Source: Haemophilus sp. CCUG 60358
GTDB taxonomy: Bacteria; Pseudomonadota; Gammaproteobacteria; Enterobacterales; Pasteurellaceae
Length of the DNA: 64,000 nucleotides
Direction of reading: 5' to 3'
NCBI RefSeq assembly: GCF_001679485.1
Contig: NZ_LZOZ01000001.1
Span: forward strand, 176,585-240,584
The notes beneath the pieces are model-generated. The model was not told the DNA's origin. It saw only the letters and a list, made by a program, of their open reading frames with translations, and did not search any database. Positions within the stretch are counted from its first letter, which is position 1. Each line of letters opens with the position of its first letter. The position numbers and the translations under genes are program-made. Shown here in pieces: positions 17,656 to 25,954 of this stretch.

Positions 17656-18063
17656 ATGACAACGAAAGTCTTTTTCTATTTATTAAACGAACGTTTCGTC
17701 GAAAACGATGAACAGGTGCCAGAGCAAGCAAAACAGGTGATGTATTACTCTTTGGCGATTGGTCACCATGTGGGCGTAATTGATTGCTTTAAAAAATTAT
17801 TGATTTGCGACTATGATGACTATCAACGATTTGTCGAGAGTTTTCCGGAAGGAGATGCGAAACGTAAATTTGCGGGTTTAATGCGATTCGGTGAAATTGT
17901 GATCGATTCAAGCCATGTCAATTTATTGGCGAAAGCGATGGACGAAAACAAAGCTAATTTCACACCACAACATCAAGAGTGGGTCGAAATTTTAATGGAT
18001 ACGCTGGCGTCTATTCAGCGTGAACCTGTGATGTATATTATGGTGAAACGTCGTGACGAATAA
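17656..18063 (+). CDS. hyfJ: HyfJ/HycH-family formate hydrogenlyase maturation protein
   Basis: A 135-residue soluble protein matching the HycH/HyfJ family: VFFYLLNERFVE at the N terminus, YYSLAIGHHVGVIDCF near residue 30 and a closing VMYIMVKR segment. HycH is needed for maturation of hydrogenase-3 in E. coli; its precise activity is unknown. It follows the hyfI-hyfJ hairpin and overlaps hycI by 11 bp, indicating translational coupling of the two maturation genes. Confidence 0.85.
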   Translation: MTTKVFFYLLNERFVENDEQVPEQAKQVMYYSLAIGHHVGVIDCFKKLLICDYDDYQRFVESFPEGDAKRKFAGLMRFGEIVIDSSHVNLLAKAMDENKANFTPQHQEWVEILMDTLASIQREPVMYIMVKRRDE

Positions 18064-18511
18064 TGTGATCTTAACCGTTGGCAACAGCATGATGGGGGAT
18101 GACGGTGCGGGCCCTTATTTCTATCAGCTATTGAATGAAAATCCATTGCCAAATTGGACCGCACTTGACGGCGGCTCAGCACCGGAAAATATTGCACATA
18201 TTGTGCGAGACATGAAACCCGATTTGCTTTTAATTTTCGATGCGGCTGATATGGAATTAGCTCCGGGCAAAATCCGAATCATTGAAAAAGAGAGCATTGC
18301 TGAAATGTTTTTCATGAGTACGCATAATATGCCACTCAATTACCTCATTGAACAACTGGAACAAGATATTAAACAAATTGTTTTCGTGGGGCTTCAACCC
18401 GATCTGGTTTCCTTTGGTTTTCCAATGACAGAAAGCGTAAAAGAGTCTGTGCAATTTATGTATGATTTTTTAAAAGAGGGAAGATCGCTTGAAGAGATTC
18501 CTGTTTTGTAA
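18053..18511 (+). CDS. hycI: HycI-type hydrogenase maturation endopeptidase
   Basis: Cleaves the C-terminal tail of the large-subunit precursor after nickel insertion. The 152 residues start at GTG 18053 inside hyfJ (MTNNVILTVGNSMMGDDGAGP), which preserves the GNxxxxDDGxG motif with its nickel-sensing Asp; other landmarks are DGGSAPEN near 40, DAADMELAPG near 63 and STHNMPLNYLI near 86, all as in E. coli HycI. A later start would delete the active site. The E. coli hyf operon has no protease gene of its own, so linkage here makes the cluster self-contained. One USS is inside. Confidence 0.95.
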   Translation: MTNNVILTVGNSMMGDDGAGPYFYQLLNENPLPNWTALDGGSAPENIAHIVRDMKPDLLLIFDAADMELAPGKIRIIEKESIAEMFFMSTHNMPLNYLIEQLEQDIKQIVFVGLQPDLVSFGFPMTESVKESVQFMYDFLKEGRSLEEIPVL

Positions 18512-18689
18512 AAAAGTGAGGGTGATTTTCTAAACATATTTTAAAAATATTACGAAAACCTGTTTTATATCAATAAATCCATGTTTTTTATAAGACTATA
18601 AACTGATTTTAGGTGTAATATATACCTAGAATTAATTAATCTAATTCTGTTCTCTAACCTCGTGTTGTATCTAAAATAAGGACGTTACT

Positions 18690-20849
18690 ATGGCTATTAA
18701 AAAAGTAATTACCGTATGTCCGTATTGTGCCTCAGGTTGTAAAATCCATCTTTTGGTGGAAAACAACAAAATTGTGGGAGCTGAAGGTGCAAACGGCAAG
18801 ACAAACGAAGGGGAGCTATGCCTAAAAGGATATTATGGCTGGGATTTTGTGCATGATACAAAAATCCTGACTCCTCGCCTGACTCAACCGATGATCCGCT
18901 ACAAACGTGGCGAACCATTCACACCAGTGAGCTGGGAAGAAGCGATTTCTTACACAGCAAGACGTCTCAGTGAAATCAAAGAAAAGTACGGTAACGAATC
19001 GATTATGGTAACGGGCTCTTCCCGTGGACCAGGTAACGAAGTGAACTTCGTGATGCAAAAATTCGCCCGTGCGGTATTAGGAAATAACAACATTGACTGT
19101 TGTGCGCGCGTGTGACACGGCCCTTCTGTAACAGGTCTGCTCAAATCGGTCGGTAACGGCGCAATGTCCAACTCAATTGTTGAGATTGAAGATACCAAAT
19201 GCGTATTTATTTTTGGCTATAATGCCTCCACTTCACACCCTATTGTGGCGCGTCGGATTAACCACGCCAAAGCAAAAGGGGCGAAAATCATTGTTTGTGA
19301 CCCTCGTAAAATCGAAACAGCCCGTATCGCGGATATTTATGCACCGCTTGCTAACGGGTCTAACGTCGCATTCTTGAATGCGATGATGAATGTGATTTTA
19401 GAAGAAGGATTACAAGATCAAAAATTTATTGATGAACACACCGAAAACTTCGATGCGTTCTATGAAACCGTGAAAGCTTATACACCGGAATCCACTCAGC
19501 ATATCACAGGTATTAAACCTGAAATGTTGCGTGAAATTGCCCGCACTTATGCAAAAGCGGAAACCGCTACTATCTTATGGGGTATGGGCGTTTGCCAATT
19601 CCGTCAAGGTGTAGAAACCGTACGTGCATTAGCAAGCTTGGCAATGCTTACCGGTAACTTAGGTAAACCAAATGTTGGGGTGAACCCAGTACGTGGTCAA
19701 AACAACGTACAAGGCGCGTGCGACATGGGGGCGTTATTCAACACATTACCTGGCTATCAAAGTTTTGCTAATCCAGAGATTAATGCAAAATTTGCGAAAG
19801 CTTGGGGCGTGCCATCTATTCCAACCAAACCTGGTGTGCCGTTGAGTGAAGTGCCTGAAGCGATCATGGAGGATAAAATTAAAGCATTCTATATCATGGG
19901 TGAAGATACATTACAAACTGAGCCTGATATTAATGCTGTTAAAAAAGCCTTCGAGAAAGTTGAGCTTCTTATCGTTCAAGATATCTTCATGACTCAAACC
20001 GCAGCAGAAGCAGATATTTTATTACCTGCGACGTCTTGTGCTGAACATGAAGGGGTGTATAGTGCCGCCGACCGTGGTTTCCAACGTTTCTATAAAGCGG
20101 TTGAACCAACCGGCGATGTCAAGGATGACTGGGTGATCATTAGCGAAATTGCTACGGCAATGGGTTACCCAATGCACTATAACAATACCAAAGAAATTTG
20201 GGATGAGTTACGTGATCTTTGTCCGCTTTATAAAGGGGCAACTTACGAAAAAATGGAAGGTATGGGCTATATCCAATGGCCATGTACTGACGAAGGTCCT
20301 GAAGATCAAGGTACGCAATATTTGTATAAAGGCCAAATCTTCGACCGTCCGAACGGCAAAGCTGAATTCTTTGCTTGCGACTGGGAACCACCGATGGAAG
20401 ATCTTTCAGAAGAATTCCCATTGGTACTTTCTACCGTACGTGAAGTGGGTCACTACTCCTGCCGTTCTATGACCGGTAACTGCCGTGCACTTGCGGCACT
20501 TGCGGATGAACCAGGATTCGTACAAATGAACGATCAAGACGCCAAAGAATTAGGCATTAAAAACAACGACTTGGTTTGGATTGCATCATCACGCGGCAAA
20601 GTGATTTCTCGCGCAGATGTCAGCACTCGTACCAACAAAGGCGCTTGTTATATGACTTATCAATGGTGGATCGGTAAATGTAACGAATTAACCGCTGAAC
20701 ATTTGAATCCGGGTTCTAGAACGCCGGAATATAAATACAGCGCGGTTCGTATTGATAAAATCGAAGACCAAGCCTGGGCTGAACGCTATGTGGTCACTGA
20801 ATACGCGAAATTAAAAAATCGCTTAAAAGAAACCGCACTTGTGGCTTGA
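18690..20849 (+). CDS. fdhF: FdhF, selenocysteine formate dehydrogenase H
   Basis: Oxidises formate to CO2 at a molybdenum bis-MGD centre and feeds electrons to HyfA. The gene runs through an in-frame TGA at 19113-19115, giving 719 residues with selenocysteine at 142, in the context DCCARV-Sec-HGPSV, as at Sec140 of the 715-residue E. coli enzyme. The 4Fe-4S cluster is Cys10, Cys13, Cys17 and Cys44. Without readthrough it would appear as two unrelated frames (18690-19115 and 19164-20849). ATG 18690 follows AAGGACG. It is 178 bp after hycI, so it may have its own promoter. A strong terminator follows. Confidence 0.96.
19113..19155 (+). promoter_or_regulatory. SECIS element directing UGA readthrough in fdhF
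   Basis: The UGA (19113-19115) is followed by CACGGCCCTTCTG, then a small hairpin whose loop is GGTC in the context ACA-GGTC-TGC, the same loop and distance as in E. coli fdhF. A bulged U can be drawn in the stem, but one A-C mismatch replaces a pair of the E. coli hairpin. Confidence 0.85.
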
Positions 20850-20868
20850 TTAGCGTCATAAATGAATT

Positions 20869-20900
20869 ACGGGCGAACTTAATGGTTCGCCCGTTTTTTA
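20869..20900. terminator. Terminator between fdhF and nikO
   Basis: ACGGGCGAAC (20869-20878) pairs with GTTCGCCCGT (20885-20894), followed by TTTTT. Convergent genes flank it. Confidence 0.88.
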
Positions 20901-20932
20901 TTGAATTATTTTCTCATGCATTATGAGCACAT

Positions 20933-21577
20933 TTAGCCATCGTTGTCTGTGGCTAAAGACAAACAGGAATCGGCGAGCGTTTCACTAAAGCGTAAATCAT
21001 GCGAGGCAATAAGCATCGGCAACTGTAATTCGCGTAAAAGTGCGGTCAGTTTGGCAATATTTTTTACATCCAGTCCGTTGGTCGGCTCATCCAACAACAA
21101 CACTCTTGGTTGCATCGCTAGCACGCCTGCCAGTGCTGTAAAGTTCTGTTCTCCACCAGATAAGGTATTCACAGAGCGATCTTTTAATCCAACAATATTC
21201 AGACGTTCCAACTGCTGTAATGCAATTTGGTAGGCTTCATCTCTGTTCAATCCTTGATTAAGTGGACCAAAGGCCACATCATCAAGTACGGTTGGACCGA
21301 AAAGTTGATCGCCCGCATGCTGGAAACAGATACCAATCTTTCCACGTAGCGGTACAAAATCCTTTTCTTGATGGCATGTTCGATCGAACCAGCGAACCTC
21401 TCCATGTTGGTAAGGTATAAACCCTAATAGACAGTGTAATAGCGTCGATTTTCCACAACCAATATCGCCTTGTAAAAAAAGAAGATGACCTTCAGGGAGT
21501 TCAAAAGAAAGGTTATTAATAATCACACGTTGGTCGCGCATGATCTGTAATTGTTTGACTTCTAGGACGTTCATCAA
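20933..21577 (-). CDS. nikO: NikO, ATPase of the nickel ECF-type importer
   Basis: The energising ATPase of a CbiO/NikO-type transporter, 214 residues. Walker A is GDIGCGKSTLL near residue 36, the signature is LSGGEQNF near 140, Walker B is VLLLDEPTNG near 158 and the switch His is in IASHDLR. It is the last gene of a leftward nikKLMQO set and overlaps nikQ by 4 bp. Substrate assignment as nickel rests on the nikK/nikL partners, the upstream MerR regulator and the surrounding hydrogenase genes; cobalt is possible by family alone. Confidence 0.9.
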   Translation of the reverse strand: MMNVLEVKQLQIMRDQRVIINNLSFELPEGHLLFLQGDIGCGKSTLLHCLLGFIPYQHGEVRWFDRTCHQEKDFVPLRGKIGICFQHAGDQLFGPTVLDDVAFGPLNQGLNRDEAYQIALQQLERLNIVGLKDRSVNTLSGGEQNFTALAGVLAMQPRVLLLDEPTNGLDVKNIAKLTALLRELQLPMLIASHDLRFSETLADSCLSLATDNDG

Positions 21578-22218
21578 GATTTATCCTGTGTTTTTTTCAC
21601 ATCATGTAGCTGAAAGCCACGTGCTTTTAGCGCCATTTCTGTTTTTTCTGCTTTAACGAGAGCATGAATTAATAATAATGCCACACGCTGTGAGGCAATG
21701 AATAAGGTTCTACCGTTAAGTTTTGGTTGATATCCGCGCGCGCGCATCGCCATATCCATCTTCTTATGTACATCACCAAGTACAGAAATATAACGCACGG
21801 TCAGAACAAATAGGTGAAGTAGTTTTTCAGGCAATGGTAAACGACACAGCGCTTGCAATAAAAGGCTCTCGTTCATATCAATTAACAAGAGGCGAGTTAA
21901 GCTTAAAATTAAATTGAAACGTAGCGTGATGAGTAGCGCGAGCTGAATACCCATTGGATTCAATGCTAAGCCTTGTTCAGTGATTTTCCAACTTAAGGTC
22001 AACCAAACAAGCAAAGTGAAGAAATTGAGTTTCAACCAATATTTGAAATAACCGGCAAGGGATTTTTGATAGCGAATTAGTGCAATAAGTAATCCGCCGA
22101 ATACAACCAGATTAAGGATAATAAGCGTTGAAATATGTGTCATTGTGCTGGCGATAAGTCCACACAAAAACACATAAATTAATCGTAAGTGCGGTTGAAA
22201 AATAGCAAGAAAATTCAT
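21574..22218 (-). CDS. nikQ: NikQ, membrane T-component of the nickel importer
   Basis: A 214-residue CbiQ/EcfT-family membrane protein linking the ATPase to the substrate-binding membrane protein. Five or so hydrophobic helices are visible, plus the cytoplasmic coupling motif MAMRARGYQP near residue 160 and a second ARG motif, LKARGFQ near 200. It overlaps nikO and nikM by 4 bp on each side, typical of a coupled operon. A USS lies near the N-terminal end. Confidence 0.9.
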   Translation of the reverse strand: MNFLAIFQPHLRLIYVFLCGLIASTMTHISTLIILNLVVFGGLLIALIRYQKSLAGYFKYWLKLNFFTLLVWLTLSWKITEQGLALNPMGIQLALLITLRFNLILSLTRLLLIDMNESLLLQALCRLPLPEKLLHLFVLTVRYISVLGDVHKKMDMAMRARGYQPKLNGRTLFIASQRVALLLIHALVKAEKTEMALKARGFQLHDVKKTQDKS

Positions 22219-22826
22219 TTCACCACACTGAGCGCTGTTGGATACATTTTGTTTAACAATAAGACCACCCCGACGCTGACGATACTGTCGATAATAAATA
22301 CGGGAATATGTGATATCACCAGTAGCATGATCAGATCGCTGTAGGCTTTACCGCCATCCAGTGCCAAGACAAGGGATGCGAGCAAGGCTGCACCACCAAC
22401 ACCGATTACACCAGCACCAATACCAGCTGCAATTTGAGTGCGACGGGAGTTGTCATTTTCAAGTCTTTTTGCAAATAGCCAATGTACAAAAAGGGCAGGT
22501 AATGCCATCACGCATAAATTGACGCCTAACACAGCAAACCCACCGAAGGAAAAGAGCAGGGCTTGTAATACCAATGCGATTAAAAAAGCAGGGAAAACAG
22601 CCCAGCCGAGAAACAGGCCAGCCATGCCGTTTAAGATGAGATGCACGCTGCCAATGCCTACCGGTACATGAATGGTACCCGCAACAAAAAAAGCAGCAGC
22701 AAACAATGCCGTTAATGGTAATTGCTGTGAATTAAGGCGTTTCAGACCGATCATTACACAGACTAATGCGACAGCCGCTCCACCAAGTAAGACTGGCGTA
22801 TGCAGTACACCTTCCGATAAATGCAT
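22215..22826 (-). CDS. nikM: NikM, substrate-binding membrane subunit of the nickel importer
   Basis: A CbiM-family integral membrane protein of 203 residues. The start is placed at ATG 22824-22826, giving MHLSEGVLHTPVLL: family members begin Met-His, and His2 together with the free amino end binds the metal. A start nine codons earlier would bury this site and lacks the AAGGAAAG ribosome site. Further metal-binding His residues are expected in the GTIHVPVGIGSVHLILNG region near 58-75. About six to seven membrane helices. Confidence 0.9.
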   Translation of the reverse strand: MHLSEGVLHTPVLLGGAAVALVCVMIGLKRLNSQQLPLTALFAAAFFVAGTIHVPVGIGSVHLILNGMAGLFLGWAVFPAFLIALVLQALLFSFGGFAVLGVNLCVMALPALFVHWLFAKRLENDNSRRTQIAAGIGAGVIGVGGAALLASLVLALDGGKAYSDLIMLLVISHIPVFIIDSIVSVGVVLLLNKMYPTALSVVK

Positions 22827-22827
22827 A

Positions 22828-23331
22828 TTATCTTTCCTTAGATTGTGATGCACGCGTCATTTTTGATGCACGAACTAATGCCCATAAGCCAAAAATACCA
22901 ACAATATAACCTATACCACCAATAATATCGTGCAAGTAAATTTTGTCTTTCAATTTGGAGATATCTTCGCGAACCAGCATCAATGCATTGTCGCTATTAT
23001 TTGTGGTTTGAGCGGATACTCTGTTAGCAACAATTGAGGCTTTATGTCCTTCTTCACCTTCTATAACAACCTTAATGGCACCTTCGCTAGGGGGATTGAT
23101 CGGATAGGAAAATTGCCCATCGCGATCCGTTTTGCCTTTCAACAGAGGGGAGTCCTGTCCAGATTGCAAAATTTCCATATAGGTTTCTGCCGCTGGGGTC
23201 ATATCGGAATAATAGGCTTTACCAGAGACTGTGCGTCCATCATATTGTGCAAAAACATGCAAACTATGAGCCAATGCTGATGGTGCGCACAGCCAGGTGA
23301 AAAGTGCGGTTAAAAATACAACTCTTTTCAT
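22828..23331 (-). CDS. nikL: NikL, accessory membrane-anchored subunit of the nickel importer
   Basis: A 167-residue exported protein: signal peptide to about residue 21 (PSALA-HSLHVF), a periplasmic beta-rich domain, and one C-terminal membrane helix (HDIIGGIGYIVGIFGLWALV) before a short basic tail. This matches NikL of the Haemophilus nikKLMQO systems rather than the two-helix NikN/CbiN. The mature protein begins with His, which could act in metal binding. It shares its first base with the nikK stop (TAATG). Confidence 0.8.
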   Translation of the reverse strand: MKRVVFLTALFTWLCAPSALAHSLHVFAQYDGRTVSGKAYYSDMTPAAETYMEILQSGQDSPLLKGKTDRDGQFSYPINPPSEGAIKVVIEGEEGHKASIVANRVSAQTTNNSDNALMLVREDISKLKDKIYLHDIIGGIGYIVGIFGLWALVRASKMTRASQSKER

Positions 23332-24014
23332 TACTTCGCATCAAAAGTCAGCATATATTCAACACTGCGTTCGGTATAGTCAGGGTTTTCTTTAACTGGC
23401 TCATCAAATTCAGCCCAAACTTTGTTATAACCCGCTTTAGGGGTGAATTGTGCGATACCTTTTTCATTGGTTAAATTGAATGGGTGATCTTCGCCTAAAC
23501 CTACTTTGATGCCTTGCACTGCTTTACCTTTTACTAATACGAGAATATCGAGTGGTTGTCCCGCTTTCGGTTCACTTTGAGGGATTAATTCATAATCCAT
23601 GTTGTGTGATTTATTCGCTTGCGCATCCCAGTGTAAAATGGCTTTACCGAATTTGATCGGATTAACACTGCGTACTGCTTCAGGCGCCTGTTGTTTGGTT
23701 TTTTCGACATATTTACCGCTCGGTAATTTTGACCAAACACCATTATCAAAGCGAATAAATGCGATGGCTGCATCAGGTGCAGCAAAGTATGCTTCGCCTT
23801 CCTTAAAGTTAATCTCAGCATTTTGTAATTGGCCTTTAGCATCGAGTAGGCGTACCACTTTTAATTTGCTTTGAGGATAGGTTTCAGTTTCCTCATGACC
23901 AAATTTAACCACATATTGCCCTTTTGCATCCTTAGCAGGCTCCAACCAAACATTATGTGCATTAGCGAGTGAAGCACTGAATAGTGCGGTAATAAATAAT
24001 GCTGTTTTTTTCAT
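23331..24014 (-). CDS. nikK: NikK, periplasmic nickel-uptake protein (DUF4198)
   Basis: First gene of the operon, 227 residues, with signal peptide MKKTALFITALFSASLANA and a mature end AHNVWLEPAKD typical of DUF4198 proteins. The domain has two beta-rich halves and a YMLTFDAK end. It likely captures nickel for NikLM. ATG 24012-24014 follows AGGAGAAC. A MerR-type promoter with a dyad lies about 40-70 bp upstream, consistent with control by the divergent nimR. Confidence 0.82.
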   Translation of the reverse strand: MKKTALFITALFSASLANAHNVWLEPAKDAKGQYVVKFGHEETETYPQSKLKVVRLLDAKGQLQNAEINFKEGEAYFAAPDAAIAFIRFDNGVWSKLPSGKYVEKTKQQAPEAVRSVNPIKFGKAILHWDAQANKSHNMDYELIPQSEPKAGQPLDILVLVKGKAVQGIKVGLGEDHPFNLTNEKGIAQFTPKAGYNKVWAEFDEPVKENPDYTERSVEYMLTFDAK

Positions 24015-24052
24015 GGAAGTTCTCCTTTTCTAACATGTGAATACTGTGATAA

Positions 24053-24083
24053 AGTATAAAATATGAAGTAACTTCAGAGTCAA
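24053..24083 (-). promoter_or_regulatory. nikK promoter with NimR (MerR-type) operator
   Basis: On the minus strand TTGACT (24078-24083) and TATACT (24053-24058) are separated by 19 bp, the long spacer typical of MerR-activated promoters. The spacer holds a perfect dyad, TGAAGT-A-ACTTCA (24064-24076). It lies between divergent nikK and nimR. H. influenzae NimR is a nickel-responsive MerR regulator of the same genes. Confidence 0.85.
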
Positions 24084-24099
24084 GTGTAATTTTATAAAA

Positions 24100-24513
24100 A
24101 TGAAAATTGGTCAACTAGCCAATATCGTTGGCTGTACGGTGGAAGCCGTACGTTTCTATGAAAAGCAAGGATTAATCGAACCCGCCAAGCGAACGAGCGG
24201 TAATTTCCGAGTTTATACGGAAGAGCATTTGAAGCAACTTTCTTTTATTTGTTATTGCCGCAGTTTGGATATTTCGCTAAAAGAAATCAAAATGTTGCTG
24301 AATCCTCAATGTGCCACTCAAGAGCAGGAACGAGAAATCAATGAGCTGCTAGATCGACATATTCGAGAAGTATCAAAACGGATCCATGAATTAGCTCACT
24401 TACGAATTCGCTTAATTCAGCTCAAAGGTAAATGTAGCCATTTTGAGCAAAACAATGATTTAATGAACACTTTATTGCAGCACAGTGGCATTAATTTTGT
24501 GCCGTTGAAATAA
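24100..24513 (+). CDS. nimR: NimR, MerR-family nickel-responsive regulator
   Basis: A 137-residue transcription regulator. The N terminus is a MerR winged helix (MKIGQLANIVGCTVEAVRFYEKQGLI), shown in part as IGQLANIVGCTVEAVRFYE, residues 3-21; residues about 75-120 form the dimerisation helix, and a short C-terminal region holds Cys/His residues (KGKCSHFEQN) that could take part in metal sensing. It is divergent from nikKLMQO with the operator between, the arrangement of H. influenzae nikKLMQO-nimR. Metal specificity is inferred from this context. No strong ribosome site precedes the ATG, so translation may be weak. Confidence 0.82.
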   Translation: MKIGQLANIVGCTVEAVRFYEKQGLIEPAKRTSGNFRVYTEEHLKQLSFICYCRSLDISLKEIKMLLNPQCATQEQEREINELLDRHIREVSKRIHELAHLRIRLIQLKGKCSHFEQNNDLMNTLLQHSGINFVPLK

Positions 24514-24561
24514 AGTATATGCCAACACAGGTGAATTATTGAAACTCAGAAAATGAATAGT

Positions 24562-24595
24562 AAAAAGAGCAGAATTAAAACATACTGCTTTTTAT
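24562..24595 (+). terminator. Weak terminator after nimR
   Basis: AAAAAGAGCAG and CTGCTTTTT can pair (four GC-containing pairs plus A-T and one G-T pair) around a 12-nt loop, with a T run in the 3-prime arm. Confidence 0.45.
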
Positions 24596-24610
24596 CCTAA
24601 GGAGAAAATC

Positions 24611-24952
24611 ATGCACGAAATGTCCCTCTGTCAGAACATGATGGAAATTATTGAACAGCAACAGAAAAAACATGACATCCATGAAGTGACAGATATTTGG
24701 CTAGAAATTGGGGCACTGTCTTGTGTCGAGCAAAGTGCGGTAGAATTTTGCTTTGAAATTATGCGCAAAGATACTGTTGCTGAAAACTGTCAGTTACATT
24801 TTATTCATTTACCTGCGATTGCATGGTGCTGGCAATGTCAAAAGGAAGTTGAGATTGAAGCCTATCAAGATTGCTGTCCACATTGTCACAGTGTATGTTT
24901 ACAACGTCGAAGTGGCACCGAATTTAGAGTGAAAGAAATTGCCGTAAAATAG
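24611..24952 (+). CDS. hypA: HypA, hydrogenase nickel-insertion protein
   Basis: A 113-residue metallochaperone that works with HypB to put nickel into the large subunit. MHEMSLC at the N terminus gives the nickel ligand His2; the zinc site is two pairs, CWQCQ near 73 and CPHCH near 92. AAGGAGAAA precedes the ATG. It stands 186 bp before hypB, so hypB may have its own promoter. A USS is inside the gene. It follows nimR in the same direction and could be partly read from there. Confidence 0.94.
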   Translation: MHEMSLCQNMMEIIEQQQKKHDIHEVTDIWLEIGALSCVEQSAVEFCFEIMRKDTVAENCQLHFIHLPAIAWCWQCQKEVEIEAYQDCCPHCHSVCLQRRSGTEFRVKEIAVK

Positions 24953-25138
24953 CAAGACGTTTAAATTGGCAAATTTAACCTGATCTTTTGAATATAAAAT
25001 ACGCTAACTACTTGATAGTATGTATTTATCTCTCGTCAAAGAATATATTTAACATTGAGAATATGGTATTCTAATGCATGTGAATTACCATAGATTCTAA
25101 GTATTTACAGAATAAACGAAAAATTATTGAGGTGACTT

Positions 25139-25945
25139 ATGTGTACAACCTGTGGCTGTGGCCATCCAGACCAAGTCAGAATCGGAGAATTACCGCATGT
25201 TCATAATGATTCCAATGCACAACATGCAACAAAACTACCTAATTTTTCTCACTCCTCATTCCGCATGCCAGACACGCCGCAACAAGAAGAAACGCAACAA
25301 CGATTACTGAAAGTAGAACAAGATATTCTTGGCGCAAACAATCAATTAGCCGATATGAATCGTCGCTTTTTTGCCAATCAACACATTTTGGCACTTAATC
25401 TTGTCTCAAGTCCTGGCTCAGGTAAAACAACCTTGTTGACGACTACGCTAAACGCATTAAAAAATGACTATCCTTGTTATGTGATCGAGGGCGATCAGCA
25501 AACAGAGAACGATGCGGATCGTATTCGTCAAACTGGTGTGCCAGCGATTCAAGTTAATACGGGCAAAGGTTGTCACTTAGATGCACAAATGATTGGTAAT
25601 GCATTGGTGAAATTGCAGCCACAGGAAAATAGTCTGATGTTTATTGAAAATGTCGGAAACCTAGTTTGTCCATCAGAATTTGATTTAGGTGAGCATGCTA
25701 AAGTGGTGATCTTATCTGTTACAGAAGGTGAAGATAAACCACTCAAATATCCACATATGTTTGCGGCTTCGAAGTTAATGATTTTAAACAAAGTAGATTT
25801 ACTGCCGTACTTAAATTTTGATGTGGAAAAATGTATTGCTTATGCGAAACAAGTGAATCCAACAATTGAGGTTATCCAGTTGTCTTCTCAAAGTGGAGAA
25901 GGGTTACAGCAATGGCTAGACTGGTTAAAAGCGCAAGAACGATAG
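25139..25945 (+). CDS. hypB: HypB, GTPase for hydrogenase nickel insertion
   Basis: A 268-residue GTPase that delivers nickel with HypA. It begins [10 protein letters not shown], carrying the high-affinity CxxCGC nickel site (Cys2, 5, 7). A linker with several His residues follows, but not a long polyhistidine stretch. The G domain starts with the P-loop [11 protein letters not shown] near 90 and has ENVGNLVCP near 170 and the guanine-specificity motif NKVD near 220. The 186-bp gap before it (24953-25138) is AT-rich with a short dyad, AGAATA-TGG-TATTCT (25058-25072), and no gene. Confidence 0.95.
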   Translation: MCTTCGCGHPDQVRIGELPHVHNDSNAQHATKLPNFSHSSFRMPDTPQQEETQQRLLKVEQDILGANNQLADMNRRFFANQHILALNLVSSPGSGKTTLLTTTLNALKNDYPCYVIEGDQQTENDADRIRQTGVPAIQVNTGKGCHLDAQMIGNALVKLQPQENSLMFIENVGNLVCPSEFDLGEHAKVVILSVTEGEDKPLKYPHMFAASKLMILNKVDLLPYLNFDVEKCIAYAKQVNPTIEVIQLSSQSGEGLQQWLDWLKAQER

Positions 25946-25954
25946 GAGCATCAA

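Noticed and set aside
18690..20849. Two separate genes, a 141-residue fragment and a 561-residue formate dehydrogenase
   Set aside because: The TGA between them is in the known selenocysteine context with a SECIS loop, and both sides share one frame. It is one selenoprotein gene.
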